Of a stretch of 64,000 nt of DNA, positions 54,935-63,927 are shown piece after piece; within the stretch, counting starts at the first letter, position 1, and each line of letters starts with the position of its first letter. Origin of the DNA: Phytoactinopolyspora alkaliphila (GTDB lineage: Bacteria > Actinomycetota > Actinomycetes > Jiangellales > Jiangellaceae); assembly GCF_010550695.1 (NCBI RefSeq), contig NZ_JAAGOB010000005.1:345742-409741 (forward strand), written 5' to 3'. The notes under the pieces are model-generated. The model did no database searches. It had not been told where the DNA came from and was given only the letters and a program-made list of their open reading frames with translations. The position numbers were made by a program, and so were the translations under genes.

Positions 54935-55786
54935 ATGGTCGGCGACAGTCCATCCGCACGCGGGCGTCGCGAGCAACTCCGCGACTTCCTGCGTTCCCGC
55001 CGGGCGCGGCTGGCTCCCGAAGGCGTCGGACTGCCGCGTGCCGGCCGGCGTCGCACCCCGGGCCTGCGCCGTGAAGAGGTGGCCATGCTGGCCGGAGTCG
55101 GCGTCTCCTGGTACACGTGGCTCGAACAGGGACGGGATATCAAGGTCTCCACCGACGTCCTGGACGCCGTCAGCCGGGCCCTGCGGCTGGACGAGCCTGA
55201 GCGCCGGCATCTGTACCTCTTGACCGGACTCAACCCACCCGCGCCTAGGGGTGCTGCCCGAGCCACGGTCACACCCGAGCTGCGCCGGCTGATCGATGCC
55301 TGGGCGCCGCGCCCGGCAGTGCTTCGCGATCGATACTGGAACCTCATCGCCGTGAACGATGCGGCAGCAGCGGTCTTCGGCTACGACGAAGCTGATCACA
55401 ACTGCCTGGTCACCTTCTTCACCAACGACCGTTATCGGTCTATGCATACGCACTGGTTCGCCATCGCTCCCGACGTGGTGGCGGCGTTCCGCGCCGACGC
55501 GGCCCGGTATCCCGATGACGCCGAGTTCGCCCGGATCGTCGAGGGCCTCCGAACGGTCAGCCCCGAGTTCGACGAGCTGTGGGCTCGGCACGACGTGGCC
55601 GCGGCGACCCAGGCGGTAAAAGCCGTACGGCATCCAGAGGTCGGTGAGCTGATCTTCGACACGACGGTGCTGACTCTTCCGGACAAGCCCGGGTACCACG
55701 TGGAGCTGCAGAACCCTCTCCCCGGCAGCGGCACTCAGGCCCGGCTTGAGCGTCTGGCCACGATCCGGCTCGCCTCGACGGCCTGA
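54935..55786 (+). CDS. XRE/MmyB-type regulator
   Basis: A 283-residue regulator. HTH at about residues 10-85 (REQLRDFLRSRRARLAPEGVGLP, RTPGLRREEVAMLAGVGVSWYTWLEQGRDIKVS) and a C-terminal MmyB-like ligand domain (VLRDRYWNLIAVNDAAAAVFG, YRSMHTHWFAIAPDVVAAF). MmyB members bind fatty-acid-like ligands. It lies next to the SDR gene, whose promoter contains a palindrome. Confidence 0.87.
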   Translation: MVGDSPSARGRREQLRDFLRSRRARLAPEGVGLPRAGRRRTPGLRREEVAMLAGVGVSWYTWLEQGRDIKVSTDVLDAVSRALRLDEPERRHLYLLTGLNPPAPRGAARATVTPELRRLIDAWAPRPAVLRDRYWNLIAVNDAAAAVFGYDEADHNCLVTFFTNDRYRSMHTHWFAIAPDVVAAFRADAARYPDDAEFARIVEGLRTVSPEFDELWARHDVAAATQAVKAVRHPEVGELIFDTTVLTLPDKPGYHVELQNPLPGSGTQARLERLATIRLASTA

Positions 55787-55838
55787 GCCCTCCGCGGCGT
55801 GGTGTGGCGCCTCGTGGCGATCCCTACCCTGCCCCAAG

Positions 55839-55860
55839 GTGGTGGCACCACTCATAGGAT
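55839..55860 (+). promoter_or_regulatory. Palindrome and -10 before the SDR gene
   Basis: GTGGTGGCACCAC (55839-55851, 6-bp arms) lies 3 bp before a TAGGAT box (55855-55860), about 45 bp upstream of the SDR start. This is a plausible binding site for the adjacent XRE regulator. Confidence 0.4.
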
Positions 55861-55905
55861 AAGCACGCACTGTGCGCCGCACGGCCACCGCAGCATGCTG
55901 GGCAC

Positions 55906-56667
55906 ATGAATAACAGCAACTCTCGATTCGAGAACAAGACCGCACTGATCACCGGCGGCTCCAGCGGGATGGGCCTGGCCACGGCCCGGCGCCTGCTATC
56001 CGAAGGGGCCCGCGTGATCATCACCGGCCGCGACCAGGCCCGGCTCGACGCCGCAGTCAAGGAACTGGACGGTGCAGAACGCGTGCATGCCGTACGTGCC
56101 GACGTGGCCAGTGTCGCCGATGCCGAACGCCTCGCCTCGATTGCCCGGGACCGGTACGGCCGGCTGGACGTCGTCTTCGCCAATGCCGGCGTTGCCTCCT
56201 TCCAGCCCGCTGCCGAGGTCACCGAGGCCGAGTTCGACCGCGTCGTCGCCGTCAACCTCAAGGGCGTGTTCTTCACGGTCCAGCAGGCCATGCCACTGCT
56301 GGCCGACGACGCTGCCATCGTGATCAACGCGTCGTGGACTCTGCACCGGGGCTTGGCCACTGCCTCGCTGTACGCGGCGACCAAGGCGGCCGTGCACAGT
56401 TTGACCCGCACGTTCGCTGTGGAACTGGGGCCGCGAGGGATCCGGGTCAATTCGGTGAGCCCCGGATACATCGACACGGCGATGTATCGCGCGGCGATCT
56501 CGCCGGATGACGAGCCGGGCATCATCTCTCAGATCATCGCAGGCCGGCTCGGCACGTCAGACGATGTCGCCGACGCCGTAGCCTTCCTCGCGTCGAGGGA
56601 TGCGTCCTACATCAACGGCCAGGATTTGATCATCGACGGCGGGCTGGTCGCCGCAGTCCCGGGATAA
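55906..56667 (+). CDS. Short-chain dehydrogenase/reductase
   Basis: A 253-residue classical SDR. TGGSSGMG for NAD(P), NAG in VFANAGVAS, Ser in INASW, and YAATK with catalytic Tyr and Lys. The C terminus INGQDLIIDGGLVAAVPG is typical. Substrate unknown. It follows an XRE regulator. Confidence 0.88.
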   Translation: MNNSNSRFENKTALITGGSSGMGLATARRLLSEGARVIITGRDQARLDAAVKELDGAERVHAVRADVASVADAERLASIARDRYGRLDVVFANAGVASFQPAAEVTEAEFDRVVAVNLKGVFFTVQQAMPLLADDAAIVINASWTLHRGLATASLYAATKAAVHSLTRTFAVELGPRGIRVNSVSPGYIDTAMYRAAISPDDEPGIISQIIAGRLGTSDDVADAVAFLASRDASYINGQDLIIDGGLVAAVPG

Positions 56668-56999
56668 GTCTTAGCGCAGCACCATAGATCCGAGCGGCCG
56701 CGAGCATCGTGTCGGCCAGCCCGCGGTCTCGGACTCCGAGGAGCATTGCATCGGTGGGCCTCACGGATGGCGTCGTTCCGACGCGAACACAGTTCGTCCG
56801 CATGCGATGACCGCTCAGTCTTGCGTTGGCCCCGGCCCCGAGTGAGGAAGGTGAAGGACTGCTCCATGACGCCGTTGGCGTTGTGGACGTCTGGGGGCAG
56901 CACGCCCGCCATCAAGCCGGCCGTAGTCCCCATCCTTGGGCCAACCGATAGCGAAGAACTCGGCAACGCTGGGCGCGGCTGCGGCGGCGTGAGCAATGC
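56668..56999. other. Gene-free stretch, possibly decayed DNA
   Basis: 332 bp without a convincing gene. Several open frames exist on both strands, but none has a recognisable domain. It separates the SDR gene from the MazF-type pair. Confidence 0.4.
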
Positions 57000-57335
57000 C
57001 TACGGTTGGAACCACTCGTTTACGTACTGAAGAATCGTGGTGATGGTGTCGGGCTCGGCCTGCCCGATGCGGTGTACGAGACGTTCCGTGGAGACGGCTC
57101 GAACGCCTTCGGTCATGGCCCAGCTGGGGCGTTGGAGGCCTCCGCCGTCCGCGATGGGGACGTGGTGCGGCAGACGCCGGTCTCGGCTCGTCACGGGCAC
57201 CACAATCGCCTGATTGATGGGCATGCTTGCGTATCGGGCACCGGACACGACGACAACCGGGCGGGTTCCAGCCTGTTCAGTCCCGACTGTGGGTGAGAGT
57301 TTGGCCAGCCAGATGTCTCCTTGGCTTAGCTTCAC
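57000..57335 (-). CDS. MazF/PemK-type toxin
   Basis: About 111 residues. KLSQGDIWLAKLSPTVGTEQAGTRPVVVVSG is the MazF/PemK start, then QAIVVPVTSRDRRLPHHVPI and TEGVRAVSTERL. GTG 57335 overlaps the antitoxin TGA as GTGA; ATG 57353 is an alternative giving a longer overlap. It is an mRNA-cutting endoribonuclease by family. Confidence 0.85.
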   Translation of the reverse strand: MKLSQGDIWLAKLSPTVGTEQAGTRPVVVVSGARYASMPINQAIVVPVTSRDRRLPHHVPIADGGGLQRPSWAMTEGVRAVSTERLVHRIGQAEPDTITTILQYVNEWFQP

Positions 57336-57613
57336 TGCTGATACTCCGGCCATTCCTCGGCCGCCAGCTCGTCTGCCTCTCCGGTGCCCTTGTCCCAGCT
57401 ATCGAGCTCGGCTAGATAGTCGGCCCATTGTTCGGGGTCGTCTTGGAGGCGTGTATAGGCTGCGTCGATCTCGGCCCAGCGTTGATCACGGGCGGCCTGT
57501 TCGGCAAACTCGGCCAGGAGCGCACGCATGCTGGTGTGGCGGGAACGGGCGACCTCGGCGAGCTGGTCGCGTACGCCCTTCTCGACCTTGATAGTTGTCA
57601 GCGAGGTAGTCAT
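57332..57613 (-). CDS. Ribbon-helix-helix-type antitoxin
   Basis: A 93-residue protein. MTTSLTTIKVEKGVRDQLAEVARSRHTSMRALLAEF is the RHH DNA-binding part, and the C terminus is acidic. It overlaps the toxin gene. It is expected to bind and block the toxin and repress the operon. Confidence 0.82.
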   Translation of the reverse strand: MTTSLTTIKVEKGVRDQLAEVARSRHTSMRALLAEFAEQAARDQRWAEIDAAYTRLQDDPEQWADYLAELDSWDKGTGEADELAAEEWPEYQQ

Positions 57614-57794
57614 ACCCTGGAGTGTACTGAATGGGTACCCTATTTAGGGTGCCTCCAGGTGGCCAGGAGAGCTGCTCCACACGCGCCCATGACCATTGGA
57701 GTCGTAGGCGCTGCCCGGGCCGTCTTCCGTGCGGGTCCGGGACTTTGGTGGCGCAGTCACCACAGACTCAAGAACCGATCATCAGCGATCGCGC

Positions 57795-60041
57795 CTACTC
57801 GATGGCGACGGCTGACTTGGCCGGCCGGCCACGTGTCGCTCTCCACGCCGGCAGCAGCATGGCGCCGAGGGTCAGCAGAACAGCCAGGCCAGCAATGGCC
57901 GCGTAGATCAACGGGGAACCAGCGGGTACTACGGAGTCGACGCGCTTGAGGCTGACGGGGACCAAGATCGCGAGCGAGGCTATGGTGCCCAGCGCCACGC
58001 CGGTGACGGCTACGAACGTGCCTTCTGTTCCGACCATGCGCATCACCTGGCCACGGGTCGAGCCTGCCAGCCGCTGCAGCCCGAACTCCCGCCGGCGTGC
58101 CATGGTGCTGGACACCAGCGTATTGATCACCGATATCGCGGCGTACCCGACGATCATGAGCACCAGGATGTAGTTCGCGAATGCGGCGGTTTCCTGGCCA
58201 TCCTCATACTGGCCGAACAGGGCGTCCCGGTCAGCGACCGCGAGTCCGTCCTGGCCGGCCGTCAGCTCGTTCAGGTCGGCCACCAACTGTTCCGGACCGG
58301 CGTCCGCTTCTGCCTTGACCAGGATCTGCGTCACAAACCCCTCGGTGGTGTGGGGTGCCAGCGTATCGGCCGGAAGCAACAGCGTGTCGTACTCGTCCGA
58401 AGCGGAGAACAACGCGGCAATGTGGACATCGAGCGTGGCGTTGTCCCCCAACCGCAGCGTGATCGTGTCACCCACACCGACGCCCAGCTTGGCAGCGTGG
58501 CCGTCTTCCAGTGCGATCGTGTCACCGTGCAGGTCGGTCAACGCACCCTCGGTGACCTCGACAGGTGTAGTGGCATCAGCGCCTTCAGCGTTGACACCCA
58601 GCAGATGCCAGCCTTGGTCCCACGGCGACCTGTCAACGGGGTTCTCGATGAAGCCAGTGCTGCGCAGGTGTTCCGACGCGCCGGCCACGCCGGGCAGCTC
58701 CCTGATCTGCTCGACCAGCTCCGCGTCGACCTGGCCCTCAGCGGTCACAACAGCGTCGATGACCAGGCTGTTGGCGAAGATCTGCCGCTCAGCGGCGTCG
58801 TTGGTGGTCTGCAGATACAACGTCCCTGCCGCCACCCCGGTCAGCAGGATGACCGGAGCCACGACGGCCGCGGTCGTGCTGGTGCGCCCGCGGGCGTTGA
58901 GTACAGCCAAGTGGCCGGTCAGGCCGCCGAGTGCGCGCACTGGCCATTGCAGGAGAACGGTCATGATCTTGGTCAGGACAGGGCTCAGCAATGCGAATCC
59001 GATGGCGAAGACGATGACAGCCGGGCCCGCGGTAGCGGAGGTGAGCGGTCCGCTCATCACCGTGGCGGTGACAGTGGTCAGCGCAATCCCACCGGCGAGG
59101 AAGAGCAGCCCGAAGAACACTCGCCAACCGCCGATCAGTTTGCCTTCGAGGGACGCTTCCGCCAGCGCCTGCGTCGGCTTGATGCGTGCGGCTCGCCGGC
59201 CAGCGCCCAGGGCGCCAAGCACGGCCGCCAGGATCGCCGCTGCCATCGCCGACACCGTGGGGATCCAGCCTTGATGGAACGCCACCCCTGCGGTGGCGAC
59301 ACCGTTGTCAGCCATCCGGTCGAACACGAATTCGCCGAGGTACTGGCCCGGGACGTAAGCCAGGGCGGTGGCGAACAACGACAGAACCAGCGTTTCACCG
59401 AGAATCAGCCGGCGCAGCTGACGGGGTGTAGCACCGACGGCTCGCAGCAATGCCATGTCCCGCTGCCGTTGATTGACCGACAGCGCAAGCATCGAGGCGA
59501 CCCCGAACATCGACACCATGATCGCGAAGCCGCCGAAGACACCAGACAGGGAGATGACGCCCACGCTGGTGGTCCTGGCGTCACGTAGTTCCGCCAGCCC
59601 CCGCTCGTCACCGATCAGGGTGATGGCGCCGCCGTCCAGCTCGGCGTCAATCCGTTCCCGGAGCTCACTCACGTCCGTGCCGGGTTGTGCCCTGATACCG
59701 ATCGCGTCGACCGTCCCGGCCGGCGGTTGGCCCTCCAAGACGTGACTGTCGGTATCCTGCACGCCCGGCAGCGCCGAGATCGTGTCCTCCAGTCCAGCGT
59801 CCACACGAACTCGTTCGGGCAGGATCGCCGCCTCTTCGGCACCGGGAACGTCGTACTTCTGATCGCCAGCGACGACGATGTCGGCCGAGTCCAGCTGCTG
59901 TGGGGGAACCGCCGTCCGGATTCCCGTCTCCATCAGGCCGCCGCAGGCCATCACCATGGCTGCGGCGAAGAACATGGCGAGAAAAGCCGCCACAAAGGTC
60001 CCCGCGCGAAAGCGCAGGGTACGCAGAGCCAACCGGGTCAT
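57795..60041 (-). CDS. MacB/FtsX-type ABC transporter permease
   Basis: A 748-residue permease with two FtsX domains. TM near 12-33, then an extracellular region, three TM at about 230-340, a second TM at about 410, a large extracellular domain to about 610, and three TM to the end. FGGFAIMVSMFGVASMLALSV and QRQRDMALLRAVGATPRQLRRLI are typical FtsX. ATG 60041 overlaps the ATPase stop. It probably exports a lipid or peptide, or responds to an antibiotic; no sensor genes are nearby. Confidence 0.9.
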   Translation of the reverse strand: MTRLALRTLRFRAGTFVAAFLAMFFAAAMVMACGGLMETGIRTAVPPQQLDSADIVVAGDQKYDVPGAEEAAILPERVRVDAGLEDTISALPGVQDTDSHVLEGQPPAGTVDAIGIRAQPGTDVSELRERIDAELDGGAITLIGDERGLAELRDARTTSVGVISLSGVFGGFAIMVSMFGVASMLALSVNQRQRDMALLRAVGATPRQLRRLILGETLVLSLFATALAYVPGQYLGEFVFDRMADNGVATAGVAFHQGWIPTVSAMAAAILAAVLGALGAGRRAARIKPTQALAEASLEGKLIGGWRVFFGLLFLAGGIALTTVTATVMSGPLTSATAGPAVIVFAIGFALLSPVLTKIMTVLLQWPVRALGGLTGHLAVLNARGRTSTTAAVVAPVILLTGVAAGTLYLQTTNDAAERQIFANSLVIDAVVTAEGQVDAELVEQIRELPGVAGASEHLRSTGFIENPVDRSPWDQGWHLLGVNAEGADATTPVEVTEGALTDLHGDTIALEDGHAAKLGVGVGDTITLRLGDNATLDVHIAALFSASDEYDTLLLPADTLAPHTTEGFVTQILVKAEADAGPEQLVADLNELTAGQDGLAVADRDALFGQYEDGQETAAFANYILVLMIVGYAAISVINTLVSSTMARRREFGLQRLAGSTRGQVMRMVGTEGTFVAVTGVALGTIASLAILVPVSLKRVDSVVPAGSPLIYAAIAGLAVLLTLGAMLLPAWRATRGRPAKSAVAIE

Positions 60042-60838
60042 CAGCGCAACTCTCCTACCGTGGCGGCCGGCGGCGGCGAAACGTCGTCGGCCCATGCGCC
60101 CAGATGTGTCATCCGCTCGGCGATGGAATCGGCCGTCGGTGAGAACAGCTCGCCGGCCAGCCGTCCATCGGCGAGGAACAGAACGCGATCGGCATAGGAC
60201 GCGGCGACCGGATCGTGCGTCACCATCACAATCGTCTGACCGGTCGTCTGCACCGACTGCCGCAGCAAGCCGAGAACATCGCGTGCGGTCCTCGTGTCCA
60301 GCGCGCCTGTCGGTTCGTCGGCGAAGATGACCGCGGGCTCGCAGATCAATGCCCGAGCGATGGCGACCCGCTGCTGCTGTCCACCGGACAGCTCTGCCGG
60401 GCGATGCTTGCTCCGCTCGCTCAGACCCACTTGTTCGAGCACGTCTGTCACCCGGCCCTTGGCTGGTTTCCGGCCAGCCAGGCGCAGTGGCAGCGTCACG
60501 TTCTGCCGCACAGTCAATACCGGCAGTAGGTTGAACGCCTGAAAGACGAACCCGATCCGTTCCCTGCGCAATTTCGTCAGCTGGGTCTCGTTCATGTCGC
60601 TGAGCTCGTGGTCCTCGAGGAGGACCGAACCCGACGTCGGGTGATCAAGCCCGGCCGCACACTGCAGCAGGGTGCTCTTGCCGGAGCCGGACGGACCCAT
60701 GATCGCGGTGAACGTGCCCCGGCCGAACCGCGTCGAGACCCCGTCGAGCGCTACAACCGTGTTGTCGCGCTTGCCGTAGACCTTCCGTACAGCTGTCAGC
60801 CGTACCGCATCAGTGGTGTTGCCTCTGTCTGTGTACAT
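60041..60838 (-). CDS. ABC transporter ATP-binding protein (LolD/MacB class)
   Basis: A 265-residue ATPase: Walker [11 protein letters not shown]-loop [13 protein letters not shown], signature [12 protein letters not shown], Walker [14 protein letters not shown], and H-loop [14 protein letters not shown]. It is coupled with the downstream permease by a TGATG overlap. ATG 60838 is preferred to longer frames; GAGGA directly abuts it, so the message may be leaderless or use a nearby start. Confidence 0.92.
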   Translation of the reverse strand: MYTDRGNTTDAVRLTAVRKVYGKRDNTVVALDGVSTRFGRGTFTAIMGPSGSGKSTLLQCAAGLDHPTSGSVLLEDHELSDMNETQLTKLRRERIGFVFQAFNLLPVLTVRQNVTLPLRLAGRKPAKGRVTDVLEQVGLSERSKHRPAELSGGQQQRVAIARALICEPAVIFADEPTGALDTRTARDVLGLLRQSVQTTGQTIVMVTHDPVAASYADRVLFLADGRLAGELFSPTADSIAERMTHLGAWADDVSPPPAATVGELR

Positions 60839-60975
60839 TCCTCGCACCGTTCCCGCCCGTGTCGCACCCGGCGGCGCGACTACGGAAACGACGCTACGGA
60901 ACATGCAGCCCAGGTCCCATGACGTGAGCTGGTCAGTTGAAGGTGGGGACAGCCATAGCCCACGACTCCGGCTCC

Positions 60976-61026
60976 CATGATCATTGCTTCTTCCCACCGG
61001 ATCGGGCGGGAATGCCAGTGATCATG
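60976..61026. repeat. Imperfect inverted repeat with TGATCA ends
   Basis: CATGATCA at 60976 pairs with TGATCATG ending 61026, and the inner arms match with gaps around GATC. It lies between the ABC ATPase and tRNA-Asp. Its ends resemble those of the two long palindromes. Confidence 0.4.
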
Positions 61027-61163
61027 CGCCGGGTCCTACGTGCCGGGTGAGGCGGCGGACCGGGTACGAGGCACATTTGATGCCTTGCGCTGCCTGGAAC
61101 CGAGGAAGCAAGAATAGAAAAAGACGGTTCCTAGAGAACCGTCCATGAATTGCGCCAAATGTA

Positions 61164-61241
61164 TGGCGGTCCTGACGGGACTTGAACCCGCGACCTCCGC
61201 CTTGACAGGGCGGCGAGCACTCCAGACTGCTCCACAGGACC
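61164..61241 (-). tRNA. tRNA-Asp (GTC)
   Basis: Acceptor GGTCCTG/CAGGACC, anticodon arm CCGCC-CTGTCAA-GGCGG with anticodon GTC, T arm GCGGG-TTCAAGT-CCCGT. G73 and encoded CCA are present. It is transcribed leftward downstream of tRNA-Glu, 52 bp apart. Confidence 0.93.
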
Positions 61242-61293
61242 TTGCTGTACTCCATGCGATCGCCTGCCACAGTACATCATGACAAGCTACCCG

Positions 61294-61366
61294 CATCCCC
61301 AACGGGATTCGAACCCGCGTTGCCGCCTTGAAAGGGCGGAGTCCTAGGCCGCTAGACGATGGGGAC
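61294..61366 (-). tRNA. tRNA-Glu (TTC)
   Basis: Acceptor GTCCCCA/TGGGGAT (first pair G-T wobble), anticodon arm CCGCC-CTTTCAA-GGCGG with anticodon TTC, and T loop TTCGAAT. CCA is not encoded. It is paired with tRNA-Asp. Confidence 0.92.
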
Positions 61367-61499
61367 TAGCCCATTGACGGTTTGGCCCTTGGCTCGTCGC
61401 CGTCGGGGACTTGAGAAGCATAAGATGCAACGGCTCCGTTCTCCAAACCGAGTGCGTGTGGCCTTATGGGGCCTTGCCAGCAGGCGCTGGGGGACCCGC

Positions 61500-63242
61500 C
61501 TACCCGCCATCTTCAGTGGGATCAGTCTCGGTGGGTTCGATGTCGGCCGTCTCGGTCGCGTCCGGGTTCGCCGGCTCGGTGGCGTTCGGGTCGGCCTCCT
61601 CCGTTGCGCCCGGATCAGCGGGCTCCGTCGCGCTGGGCGAGGTCGCTCCAGGATCGGTCGGTTCGTCGCCGGGAGCTGGGCCCGTTCCATCGGTCTCGGT
61701 CTCCGTGGCGTCGTCGCCATCCTCGTCGGCTTCGCCCTCATCCTCGTCGGCGTCGTGGCGCTCGATCTGAGCCGTGGTGAGGCCCAGGCCGCCGAGCGTG
61801 ATGTCGTCCCACGCCACGAGGCGCTTGGTCTCAGGGTCGAAGTAGAGCACGCTCAGTGTCACCGGGGTGGGTTCCTCGCCCTGCAACGCTCGCATCCCGG
61901 CACCGCCGGTGGAACCCTGCATCATTACCCGCGTGCCTTCGTCGAGGACATAGGTATTGCGTCGGTGTCCGTGGCCGCCTAGTACGAGTGGGGCGATGCC
62001 GTCGAACAGCTGGGCGTGTGATGGATCGTGATACAGCAGGACGTCCGCGGGCGGGTCCACCCCGCGGGCGAACTCGGCGAACTCCTGTGTCCCCGCGAGA
62101 ATGTCCTCGCTCTGTGTCCCTCGCGTCGCCTGGTCCGGAGTGAACCGTGGATCCGGTGCGCCGAGGAACCGCAATCCGGCCACTTCGACCACCTCGTGGT
62201 CCAGCACGATGGCGTTGGGGTTCGCCGCAACCGCGGCGGCCGTGGAGACCGAATCGTGGTTGCCCTTCACGAAGATGTACGGTCGCTCAAGCCTGCTGAT
62301 GGGCCGGACGTAGTTGTTTTCCAGCGGTGTGCCGTGGTCGGCGATGTCGCCGGTGTCGACGATCACATCCGTGTCGTACTGGGTGGCCACGGCGTCGATG
62401 ACTTCCCACGCTGCTGGGTTCAGATGCAAGTCCGATACGTGTAGCACCCGGATGGTGTCGTCGGCGGCCTGGAAGGTCGGCAAGGAGAGCGTGGTGTCGT
62501 ACAGCGCGCCGATGTTGGTCACCAGACCGGCCAGCTGTTCGGCATAGGCGTCGAAGTTCGCCGCGACGAATTCGGCGTTGCTGATGAGCTGGGGCGCTGC
62601 CTGGAAGAGGCCGGTGTATGTCGGCGTGCGGATCGCGTCGGCGTCGAACGTCGCTGCTGCGAGCCCGTACGAGCCGCCGACGCCGGCCAGCGCCACCACG
62701 GCCGCGAGCAGAGTGCGCCGCACCGATCTCATCACCAGCGCGACACCGATCGCCGCGCCGAGGATGGCGACCACGCCGCCACGGATGCCCGCCGCGAGGA
62801 TCACGCCCCGGAGGTCGTCGACGAACCGTTCGTCCAGCTGAACGAGTGACTGCGGATCGTTCACGATGGATCGAATGCCCTCTTCGTCGACCGCGCGGAC
62901 GCTGACCGTCATGGAGATCGGCGCGCTGTGGGAGTCGACCTGCAAAGAACCGATCGGGTCCACCCGGATCACCGACTGGCCAGCAAGTGAAGGCTGAACT
63001 GAGGCGTCGACGACGAGCGGGCCGACCAGGCCCTGGGTGGTGCCAGCGATGGCGAGCGCGATCCATGCGCCCCCGAACGCGAGCACGATGGTGAACAGCG
63101 TGGCGCCATGCCGGCGCAGGAAAGGCGGAATGGGCGGTTGGTGCAGGTGCGGTCGCAGCCGGTCCCACGTTTCTCGCCAGCGTTGTATCCGGCTCGGAAC
63201 GTTGTGATCTGCCTGCTGCTCCTGCTCGGCTGCCACTCGCAC
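61500..63242 (-). CDS. Membrane metallophosphoesterase (calcineurin-like)
   Basis: A 580-residue protein. One TM at about 46-66 and a pair of TM near 150-205 precede an external phosphoesterase domain at about 255-470, with DLHLNPAA, DTGDIADHG, KGNHDS, YHDPSHAQ and GGHGHRRN supplying the two-metal ligands. The last 80 residues are an acidic Ala/Thr/Glu/Pro repeat tail. GTG 63242 is the start. The substrate is unknown. Confidence 0.87.
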   Translation of the reverse strand: MRVAAEQEQQADHNVPSRIQRWRETWDRLRPHLHQPPIPPFLRRHGATLFTIVLAFGGAWIALAIAGTTQGLVGPLVVDASVQPSLAGQSVIRVDPIGSLQVDSHSAPISMTVSVRAVDEEGIRSIVNDPQSLVQLDERFVDDLRGVILAAGIRGGVVAILGAAIGVALVMRSVRRTLLAAVVALAGVGGSYGLAAATFDADAIRTPTYTGLFQAAPQLISNAEFVAANFDAYAEQLAGLVTNIGALYDTTLSLPTFQAADDTIRVLHVSDLHLNPAAWEVIDAVATQYDTDVIVDTGDIADHGTPLENNYVRPISRLERPYIFVKGNHDSVSTAAAVAANPNAIVLDHEVVEVAGLRFLGAPDPRFTPDQATRGTQSEDILAGTQEFAEFARGVDPPADVLLYHDPSHAQLFDGIAPLVLGGHGHRRNTYVLDEGTRVMMQGSTGGAGMRALQGEEPTPVTLSVLYFDPETKRLVAWDDITLGGLGLTTAQIERHDADEDEGEADEDGDDATETETDGTGPAPGDEPTDPGATSPSATEPADPGATEEADPNATEPANPDATETADIEPTETDPTEDGG

Positions 63243-63309
63243 GCTACCGTTGGTAGCACATCATCGCGTCGTTTCTACATCACAGCAGGTGAGATGGGGC
63301 TGTCTTCGT

Positions 63310-63657
63310 GTGCTTGAACTGACCGAACCGGAATTCGAGTCATTGGTCGCTGACGCACTCGACGGAATCCCCCCGGAACTGGCGGATGTCATGGACAACG
63401 TGGTCATCCTGGTGGAGGACGACGCGCCCGCTGACGCACCTGATCTCCTGGGTCTCTATGAGGGCACACCGCTGACCGACCGCGGCGACTACACCGGCGT
63501 GCTTCCCGACGCCATCCGGCTGTTCAGACGGCCGATCTTGCGTATCTGCGAGACTTACGACGACGTGGTCGAGGAGGTTCAGATCACCGTCGTCCACGAG
63601 ATTGCACATCACTTCGGGATCGACGACGACCGCCTGCACGAGCTGGGCTGGGCGTGA
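63310..63657 (+). CDS. Small zincin metallopeptidase family protein
   Basis: A 115-residue protein. LELTEPEFESLVADALDGIPPEL then VVHEIAHHFGIDDDRLHELG, the HExxH zinc motif of the zincin_1/DUF1025 family. GTG 63310 is the first in-frame start giving the family N terminus. It is divergent from the phosphoesterase gene. Function unknown. Confidence 0.83.
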   Translation: MLELTEPEFESLVADALDGIPPELADVMDNVVILVEDDAPADAPDLLGLYEGTPLTDRGDYTGVLPDAIRLFRRPILRICETYDDVVEEVQITVVHEIAHHFGIDDDRLHELGWA

Positions 63658-63927
63658 CCTGCCAGCCACAGCCTGGCCGGCAACGGCACAGGGGTGAGGC
63701 GAGAAAAGTGGTACGGACGCCGGACCGGGAACGCCTCTCGGCGCAAAGGCCGCTCGTAGCGGCTATTAAGTGGGACCCGGGGTTACCGCGGCCCGACGCC
63801 CAGCGAGGGCCCGAAGGCTGTCGCCGTACTCGAAACTACCTGACGCGACCCGGTATTCCGAAATCCGGCCTCCCCTAAATGAGGCTCTTGTGACATGTCC
63901 GTGGGTGGGTTGAGCGTGTCATAGCAG
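63658..63927. other. Gene-free stretch at the right end
   Basis: No convincing protein gene. A short open frame 63654-63878 overlaps the zincin stop and looks random. A weak GCCTC/GAGGC hairpin lies near 63870-63890. Confidence 0.4.

Noticed and set aside
57689..57704. 16-base match (TGACCATTGGAGTCGT) to the start of purQ
   Set aside because: One 16-base match somewhere in 64 kb is close to chance expectation, and no further similarity follows.
63721..63890. Possible riboswitch-like GC-rich region
   Set aside because: It does not match any aptamer core I can recall, and no downstream gene in the window would use it.
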